Shown piece after piece: positions 50,175 to 54,677 of a stretch of DNA of 54,677 nt (the stretch's first letter is position 1; every line of letters starts with the position of its first letter). The stretch spans positions 1-54,677 of the forward strand of contig JAFUOR010000064.1 of assembly GCA_017481825.1 (NCBI GenBank), in the 5' to 3' direction. Below the pieces are notes generated by a model that had not been told where the DNA came from, did no database searches, and saw nothing but the letters and a program-made list of their open reading frames with translations. The position numbers were made by a program, and so were the translations under genes. Source of the stretch: Clostridia bacterium. GTDB taxonomy: Bacteria > Bacillota > Clostridia > Christensenellales > Aristaeellaceae.

Positions 50175-50234
50175 GAAAAAGCGCTCTCTACCTATTATAA
50201 CGAATCCGCGCGCCTTTTCAGCCTCTCGTGCTGA
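50175..50234 (-). promoter_or_regulatory. PyrR-type attenuator leader
   Basis: Minus strand: a small stem-loop TCAGC-ACGAGAG-GCTGA (50234-50218) contains the GAGAGGCT core of PyrR binding loops. It abuts a 10-bp terminator stem GAAAAGGCGC (50219-50210) / GCGCTTTTTC (50184-50175). The order loop-then-terminator before pyrR is as expected for PyrR attenuation. The binding loop is only a partial match to the consensus. Confidence 0.6.
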
Positions 50235-50265
50235 GTTAAAGGGATCGCCGTGATTTCCGCCGATG

Positions 50266-50295
50266 ATTATAGCACACAAACCTGCTTCTTGTAAA
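50266..50295 (-). promoter_or_regulatory. Sigma-A promoter of pyrR-uraA
   Basis: Minus strand: TTTACA (50295-50290), 18-bp spacer, TATAAT (50271-50266). It gives a leader of about 137 nt that includes the attenuator. Confidence 0.72.
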
Positions 50296-50447
50296 GAGGG
50301 AGACGGAATTTCTTTTCGGCTTTTCCCGCAGCGGAAAGGACGCATCCCCCTCCAGCACCCCCTCCCCCATCCCGTCATACGCTGTAACAGCAGGCGTCCT
50401 CCGTCTGCAAATTTCCCTTGACAACCCGAAAAGAGTGTGACAATATA

Positions 50448-50846
50448 ATGAAACGTGGAGATATTTACCGCGCCGATCTGGATCCAGTGATCGGCTCTGA
50501 ACAAGGCGGTATACGACCGGTGCTGATCATCCAGAATGATAAGGGCAACCTGCACTCGCCCACAGTGATCGTGGCAGCCATCACCACCAAACGCAAGAAA
50601 ATCGAGCTGCCCGTCCATGTGCCCATCACCGCGCAGGAGAGCGGCCTTGCCCGCGACTCCGTGGTGCTGACAGAGCAGGTGCGCACGCTGGAGAAATCCC
50701 GGCTGACACGATACCTCGGCACCCTGGACGCCCGCGCCATGGCCCGCATTGACGAGGCGCTGCGCCAAAGCCTTGGCACGCATGAACACGATGGAGGAAA
50801 AACCGATGAACCTGATGACAAAGCTGCAAAAGCTGAGCAAACATGA
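50448..50846 (+). CDS. MazF/PemK-family toxin endoribonuclease
   Basis: A 132-residue protein. The core (1-112) matches MazF/EndoA: MKRGDIYRADLDPVIGSEQG, GIRPVLIIQND, AAITTKRKK and the late LTEQVRTLEKSRL. The catalytic Arg and Thr are in RPVLI and ITTKRK. No antitoxin gene lies upstream. The C-terminus has a charged extra tail that overlaps the next gene. The ATG has no ribosome binding site and lies inside a TATAATG sequence, so the mRNA may be leaderless or the start misread. The strong homology fixes the frame. Confidence 0.87.
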   Translation: MKRGDIYRADLDPVIGSEQGGIRPVLIIQNDKGNLHSPTVIVAAITTKRKKIELPVHVPITAQESGLARDSVVLTEQVRTLEKSRLTRYLGTLDARAMARIDEALRQSLGTHEHDGGKTDEPDDKAAKAEQT

Positions 50847-51681
50847 ACAGATCATGGCCTGGGGGCAGATCGTGCTGGGATGTCTGATCGGCGGCGCGGC
50901 TTATCCGCTGTTTCTGGATCCCGGCAAGATCGCCCCCGGCGGTCTGACCGGTGTGGCGATGATCCTCAAGCACCTCTTTGGCTTTGATATCGGCATCACC
51001 AGCCTGTGCCTGAACGTCCCGCTGTTTTTGCTGGGCTACAAGGTCATGGGCGGCGTATTCGTCTTCCGCAGCCTGGCGGCAACGGTGCTGTTCTCCCTGT
51101 CCATCGATCTGCTCAAACTCCCGGCGATGGATGTGGAGCCCCTGCTGGGGGCCATCTACGGCGGCGTGCTGCTGGGCATCGGCCTGGGCCTGATCCTTCG
51201 CGGAGGCGCCACCACCGGCGGCACGGACATGGCCGCCCGCATGGTACATCGCAGACTGCCCTTTATGAGCGTGGGCATGTTCCTGTTCCTGATCGACTGC
51301 GTGGTGGTGCTGGCGGCGGGCTTCTTCATCGGCTCAAGTGAGGCCATGTACGCGCTGATCTGCATCTTCGTATCGGACAAGGTGGTCGATGCCGTGATGC
51401 TCGGCCCGTCGAAGAACAAAGCCTGCTTCATCATGACGGAGAAGTGGGAGCGAGTGAATGCACGCGTTCTGGAGGAAATGGAGCGCGGCGTGACGCTGAT
51501 GGAAGCCCGCGGCGGTTACACAGGCGTGGAGCGTCCAGTGGTGATGTGCGTGCTCAGCCCCCAGGAGGTCGCCAAGATCAAGGCGATCATACGTGAGGAG
51601 GACGACAAGGCGTTTATGTTCATCACCGAAGCCCACGAGGCCCTTGGCGAGGGCTTCTCCCATCTCAATACCGAGGATTGA
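50806..51681 (+). CDS. YitT family membrane protein (DUF161/DUF2179)
   Basis: A 291-residue protein with five or six helices (about 15-185) containing LDPGKIAPGGLTGVAMILK and GGATTGGTDMAARMVHRRLP, then a cytoplasmic DUF2179 domain (about 215-285, MTEKWERVNARVLEEMERGV). Function of the family is not settled. The start at 50806 has GGAGG 8 nt upstream, inside the toxin gene, with a 41-bp overlap. Confidence 0.9.
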   Translation: MNLMTKLQKLSKHEQIMAWGQIVLGCLIGGAAYPLFLDPGKIAPGGLTGVAMILKHLFGFDIGITSLCLNVPLFLLGYKVMGGVFVFRSLAATVLFSLSIDLLKLPAMDVEPLLGAIYGGVLLGIGLGLILRGGATTGGTDMAARMVHRRLPFMSVGMFLFLIDCVVVLAAGFFIGSSEAMYALICIFVSDKVVDAVMLGPSKNKACFIMTEKWERVNARVLEEMERGVTLMEARGGYTGVERPVVMCVLSPQEVAKIKAIIREEDDKAFMFITEAHEALGEGFSHLNTED

Positions 51682-51692
51682 CAAACATGCGA

Positions 51693-51726
51693 AAGGCCAT
51701 CTGCAACGCAGCAGATGGCCCTTTTT
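51693..51726. terminator. Bidirectional terminator
   Basis: 10-bp stem GGCCATCTGC / GCAGATGGCC with a six-base loop and T-runs on both strands, between convergent yitT and the ABC ATPase gene. Confidence 0.9.
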
Positions 51727-51739
51727 ATATACAGATGTC

Positions 51740-52735
51740 TTACCCTTCCTTCTTCCAGTCCCGGTACAGCCGGGCAATCACCTGCTCAATGGCTTCATGC
51801 CCCAGCTCGACGTCCTCCACCTGAGGAATGCCGGAGATTGCGCCGAAGATCTGCTGAGCGCTGGTCACGCTGGCGTCGTAGCGGTAGAGGTGCTTCCCCT
51901 CCTCCGTACCGGCGTAGATTGCGCCATCAATCCGAGGGGCATCGCCCTTCATCGTCAGCCGGATGATGCGGTTGTCGCCCGCCATGCGGATGAGATGCTC
52001 ATAGTCGCCATCAAAAGCGAGGCGTCCGCTGTTGATGAGCAGGATGCGGTTGGCCATTTCGGTCAGGTCGTCCATATCGTGGGAGGTGACCAACAGCGTC
52101 ACCTGCTTTTCCCGGTTGATCCGCTTGAGGAAATCGATCATCTGGCGCTTGGCCAGCACATCCAGGCCCAGGGTGGGCTCGTCCAGCAGTACCAGCTCCG
52201 GATCATGTAGGAGAGTCAGGGCCAGATTGGCGCGCATCCGCTGTCCCAATGACAGCTCCCGGGCAAAGCTGTTCCAGATTTCGCCGATACCCAGCAGCTC
52301 CCGCATCTCGCCGCAGACGCGCTCATAGGTGGCGTCATCGATATCCCACACAGCCTTCTTCCACTCAAAGGATGCGCGGATGGGATGATCCCACCACAGC
52401 TCGCTCCTGTTGCCAAAAAGCACGCCCGTACGGCGCATCACGGGGATGCGCATATCGCTCGGATCCATGCCGAAAATCCGCACGCTGCCCTTCTGCGGAC
52501 GCAGCATGCCGCTGAGCAGCTTGAAGGTAGTCGATTTTCCTGCGCCGTTTGGCCCTGCATAGGCAGCAAACTCACCCCTTTGCAGGGAAAAGGAGACGTC
52601 ATTGAGGGCATAGATGCGATGGTTTTCCCTTTTGACCAGCGACACCGGACGCTTCTGATCGAAAAACTTGGTCACGCCGGAAATCTCAACAACGGTGTCC
52701 CATTTCCTTGTAACGGTTGCAGCTGTATTCTTCAT
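51740..52735 (-). CDS. ABC-2-type transporter ATPase (COG4586-like)
   Basis: A 331-residue ATPase with Walker A GPNGAGKST, signature LSLGQ, Walker B LVLLDEPTLGLD and the switch His in LVTSHDMDDL. The long C-terminal part is typical of the uncharacterised exporter class paired with PF06182 permeases. AAAGGA precedes the ATG, which lies 50 bp inside the preceding permease gene; a shorter TTG start nearer the domain boundary is possible. Confidence 0.9.
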   Translation of the reverse strand: MKNTAATVTRKWDTVVEISGVTKFFDQKRPVSLVKRENHRIYALNDVSFSLQRGEFAAYAGPNGAGKSTTFKLLSGMLRPQKGSVRIFGMDPSDMRIPVMRRTGVLFGNRSELWWDHPIRASFEWKKAVWDIDDATYERVCGEMRELLGIGEIWNSFARELSLGQRMRANLALTLLHDPELVLLDEPTLGLDVLAKRQMIDFLKRINREKQVTLLVTSHDMDDLTEMANRILLINSGRLAFDGDYEHLIRMAGDNRIIRLTMKGDAPRIDGAIYAGTEEGKHLYRYDASVTSAQQIFGAISGIPQVEDVELGHEAIEQVIARLYRDWKKEG

Positions 52736-53531
52736 AGTGTTTCAATCCTTTCTTAAAACAGATGATGGCGGCGGTCACAAACACGCCTGCCACGACAAAA
52801 GGCAGCGCGATTTCAACCTCCCTGCCCAAATCGCGCAGGAGGGCAAGGGCGGGAAGATACCCCAGCAGACCGATGGGCAGCACCGTATGCAGCACGGTCA
52901 GCAGCCATTGCGGCAGTCCGAACAACGGAAACTTCCCCAGCTGATGATTCAGGTCAAGAATCATGGAGGATATCTCCTCGCAGGCCACGGGCCTCCAGAA
53001 GGCCATCGACCCATAAAACGCGCACTGGGACAATTGCAGCGCCATGTGGATGATCAGGTAATATCCCAGCATCAGGAACCAGGCAGGCGTCAGGGTGATA
53101 TGCAGTCTGGACACGGCGATGCCCGTCAGGATTGCCCCGATGACCATCCCGTGGCTACCGGACACGGGCATGAAGCCCTCCGTCGCCAGCTGCATCCACA
53201 GCGGGCGCGGCTGGATCAGCATGTGATCCACCTGACCGCGTCCAATGCGGCGGCTCAGGTGCATGACGTTGTAGTTGCCAAAGAGCATCCAGCCGATACC
53301 ATCCGCCAGTTCAAAGAAGCCCAGCATGAACAGCACCTCGTCAGCACTCAGCCCGCCCACGCCGCCAAAACGAATTGCCAGCAGCAGCACCCCCACCATG
53401 GAGGAGAGGTTCTGCAGCGTCTCCGAAAGCACGATGATGACCACGCTGATCCAGTCCTGCAAAAGCCAGTTAATATCCATGCGTGCGTAGATTTTCCACA
53501 GCCTGAACAGGCTCCTGAGGTTATCCGCCAT
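52686..53531 (-). CDS. ABC-2 family permease, second subunit
   Basis: A 281-residue membrane protein with six helices, matching ABC_2-like PF06182 permeases (COG3694). The N-terminus is MADNLRSLFRLWKIYARMD. The start at 53531 is chosen because AAAGGA lies 9 nt upstream and overlaps the first permease by 11 bp; a long in-frame upstream stretch is a shadow of that gene. Confidence 0.85.
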   Translation of the reverse strand: MADNLRSLFRLWKIYARMDINWLLQDWISVVIIVLSETLQNLSSMVGVLLLAIRFGGVGGLSADEVLFMLGFFELADGIGWMLFGNYNVMHLSRRIGRGQVDHMLIQPRPLWMQLATEGFMPVSGSHGMVIGAILTGIAVSRLHITLTPAWFLMLGYYLIIHMALQLSQCAFYGSMAFWRPVACEEISSMILDLNHQLGKFPLFGLPQWLLTVLHTVLPIGLLGYLPALALLRDLGREVEIALPFVVAGVFVTAAIICFKKGLKHYEEYSCNRYKEMGHRC

Positions 53532-54303
53532 AGGACACCATCCTTTCCCTTGATGCATGAAAGCAGCCGATGGCCAGCGGCCATAGCACAATGTTCCACC
53601 CGATCTGCGCGATGAGGATCGTCCCCGGCTCTGCCAGACCCGTGTAGATGCCCAGCGGCGCACCCGCCAGCGTCCCAAAGGGCGAGAGCTGCAGGAATTC
53701 GCCAATGCCCCAGGGCAGCGCTGCAAAGGGAATCAGCGAACCCGTCAGCAGCGCTGTCAGCGCCTCCCGCAGGCTGTGGACGCACCATTCCAGGTTCCTT
53801 AGCCGGATGAGCAGGCAGGCAAAGAGGAAATCCACCGCAAAGCCCTGCGCCACCGCCAGCGGCAGTGACAGGATGAACCACATGCTCCTGGGCCGCATAT
53901 CCACGCCGCACAAAACAGCAATCGCCGTGACCGGCACCGACAGACACAAAAGCCGCATCGCCCATCCGCCGATGGTATGCGCCGCCAATTGCATGAACAC
54001 CCCTGCCGGACGCTGATACAGCCCGAGCAGCGCTCCGTCATGCAGCCAGCCGGATACGGGCGTCTGCACGTTCAGCATGGGCGCGAGGGCGGTGGAAAGA
54101 ATGGTGTACACATAGAGCTGGTTGAGGGTCAGGCCCTGCTGATCTACGCCCTGCAGGAACAGCGAACGCCAGATCATCAGCAGCGCTGCCAGCGCACTGG
54201 CCTGCAGAAGATACTGCGCCAGCTGGTTGAAGAATCCGAAATAGCTTTTTTCCTTCAGGCACAGCTTCATGGTCGCAAAGCTCGCCCGGATGATTTGTCT
54301 CAT
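53521..54303 (-). CDS. ABC-2 family permease, first subunit
   Basis: A 260-residue membrane protein with six helices, of the COG4587/PF06182 type. The start at 54303 (MRQIIRASF) has GGAGG 8 nt upstream; a GTG seven codons earlier lies in the leader hairpin tail. It is the first structural gene of the exporter and follows two terminator-like hairpins. Confidence 0.85.
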   Translation of the reverse strand: MRQIIRASFATMKLCLKEKSYFGFFNQLAQYLLQASALAALLMIWRSLFLQGVDQQGLTLNQLYVYTILSTALAPMLNVQTPVSGWLHDGALLGLYQRPAGVFMQLAAHTIGGWAMRLLCLSVPVTAIAVLCGVDMRPRSMWFILSLPLAVAQGFAVDFLFACLLIRLRNLEWCVHSLREALTALLTGSLIPFAALPWGIGEFLQLSPFGTLAGAPLGIYTGLAEPGTILIAQIGWNIVLWPLAIGCFHASRERMVSYGG

Positions 54304-54329
54304 AAATGTTGCCTCCAAAAACACAAAAA

Positions 54330-54357
54330 ATCAGCGCCCCCTTATCGGAACGCTGAT
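54330..54357 (-). terminator. Second leader hairpin (attenuator) before the exporter
   Basis: Stem ATCAGCG / CGCTGAT with a 14-base loop and six T residues, directly ahead of the first permease's ribosome binding site. Confidence 0.75.
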
Positions 54358-54376
54358 GACTCTACAATTCAAAAAA

Positions 54377-54434
54377 TTGCACAGTTATCGGCAAACTGAC
54401 CCGAAAAAGGGCATAGTTATCCCGTTCTGTGCAA
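54377..54434 (-). promoter_or_regulatory. First leader hairpin overlapping the 34-codon ORF
   Basis: Stem TTGCACAG (54434-54427) / CTGTGCAA (54384-54377) encloses 42 nt with alternative GGG/CCC pairings (GGG...CCC and CCC...GGG). Six T residues follow. The left arm lies within the ORF and the right arm just after its stop, so translation would compete with hairpin formation. Confidence 0.55.
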
Positions 54435-54489
54435 AAATGTACGCAAAACAACGAGCCACACGCGTCAGATACTGCTGCTGTTCGCTCAT
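54385..54489 (-). CDS. 34-codon leader peptide ORF
   Basis: A short ORF, MSEQQQYLTRVARCFAYIFA then QNGITMPFFGSVCR. GGGAGG lies 8 nt before the ATG, and the promoter at 54520-54549 places transcription start about 24 nt upstream. It sits ahead of an ABC-2 exporter and spans a terminator-like hairpin, the layout of ribosome-controlled attenuation. It has no family I recognise. Confidence 0.55.
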   Translation of the reverse strand: MSEQQQYLTRVARCFAYIFAQNGITMPFFGSVCR

Positions 54490-54519
54490 GGATAACCCTC
54501 CCTTCATCGTGTTGAAGCG

Positions 54520-54549
54520 ATTATAACACATGGAGGGAGGGTTTGTCAA
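54520..54549 (-). promoter_or_regulatory. Sigma-A promoter of the leader ORF and exporter operon
   Basis: Minus strand: TTGACA (54549-54544), 18-bp spacer, TATAAT (54525-54520). Both hexamers are perfect. Confidence 0.85.
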
Positions 54550-54550
54550 G

Positions 54551-54569
54551 GGGGCAGAGGCGCTGCCCC
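54551..54569. repeat. GC-rich hairpin, related to the intergenic repeat at 44349
   Basis: GGGGCAG / CTGCCCC with a five-base loop, followed by GCACCCCGC. It shares GCGCTGCCCC with the repeat near 44360. Confidence 0.5.
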
Positions 54570-54677
54570 GCACCCCGCGATGTAGCGTTACAATAGAAGT
54601 GAGACTGAAGGTATAGAAAAAGACGATTGAGATCATTAGAATAAAGCTACCACACCCAAACTAATGAAAGGACTCAA
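54570..54677. other. Right-edge region without a recognisable gene
   Basis: AT-richer sequence with no complete ORF and no clear promoter. The end reads GAAAGGA, which could be a ribosome binding site for a gene starting outside the window. Confidence 0.3.

Noticed and set aside
50194-50199. TATAAT as the main pyrR promoter
   Set aside because: Its -35 match is poor, and it lies in the terminator loop of a better-supported upstream promoter and leader.

Overview
The window is chromosomal DNA of an endospore-forming member of the Bacillota, most likely a GC-rich Clostridia lineage. The evidence is a long forespore gene set (spoIIR, sleB, ypeB, spoVAA to spoVAE), the priA-def-fmt-rsmB-rlmN-prpC-prkC-rsgA-rpe core operon in its Gram-positive order, a T-box in front of serS, a PyrR-type attenuator in front of pyrR, and consistent AGGAGG ribosome binding sites. 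Coding sequence is GC-rich, while promoters are AT-rich sigma-A types. I cannot name the genus. No prophage, insertion sequence or CRISPR array is visible.

Layout. 1-300: a strong leftward promoter with an A-tract upstream and a boxA-like leader, probably the front of an rRNA operon outside the window. 297-8689 (-): one operon with a propeller/solute-binding fusion protein, two sugar-type ABC permeases, a membrane-fusion protein, a MacB/FtsX-like permease fused to an Eis-type C-terminal domain, and an Eis-like acetyltransferase; no ATPase is encoded. 8859-9356 (-): a small membrane protein. 9627-15092 (+): the forespore operon, with an unannotated 43-codon ORF between spoVAB and spoVAC. 15214-16089 (+): degV. 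16133-19544 (-): SH3/FG-GAP-like exported protein, dCMP deaminase and a GH20 hexosaminidase. 19713-21299 (+): a SpoVB-like flippase, then an initiator and a second CAU tRNA. 21355-24252: regulators (MarR, a large HTH protein, an XRE protein) and a small membrane protein. 24341-29061 (+): a five-gene operon led by a ClpB-like AAA+ protein whose first ATPase domain is degenerate.

29088-40781 (-): the priA-to-rpe housekeeping operon, where most cistrons from def to rsgA overlap by ATGA, ending with a 24-codon ORF and an rRNA m5C methyltransferase. 40957-42596 (+): an ECF sigma factor and a membrane-anchored, probable anti-sigma protein with a peptidoglycan-binding end. 42663-44304 (-): serS with its T-box. 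44305-44805: a gene-free stretch with GC-rich palindromic repeats. 44806-47981 (-): rpmH-rnpA-yidD-yidC-jag without the usual dnaA or mnmE neighbours. 48098-50295 (-): pyrR-uraA behind an attenuator. 50448-51681 (+): an orphan MazF-like toxin overlapping a YitT membrane protein. 51740-54549 (-): an ABC-2 exporter behind a 34-codon leader ORF and two terminator-like hairpins.

The strongest candidates for something undescribed are the ATPase-less composite transport operon with its permease-Eis domain fusion, the degenerate-AAA+ operon, the leader-peptide attenuator at the right end, and two small ORFs set in otherwise textbook operons (spoVA and priA-rpe).
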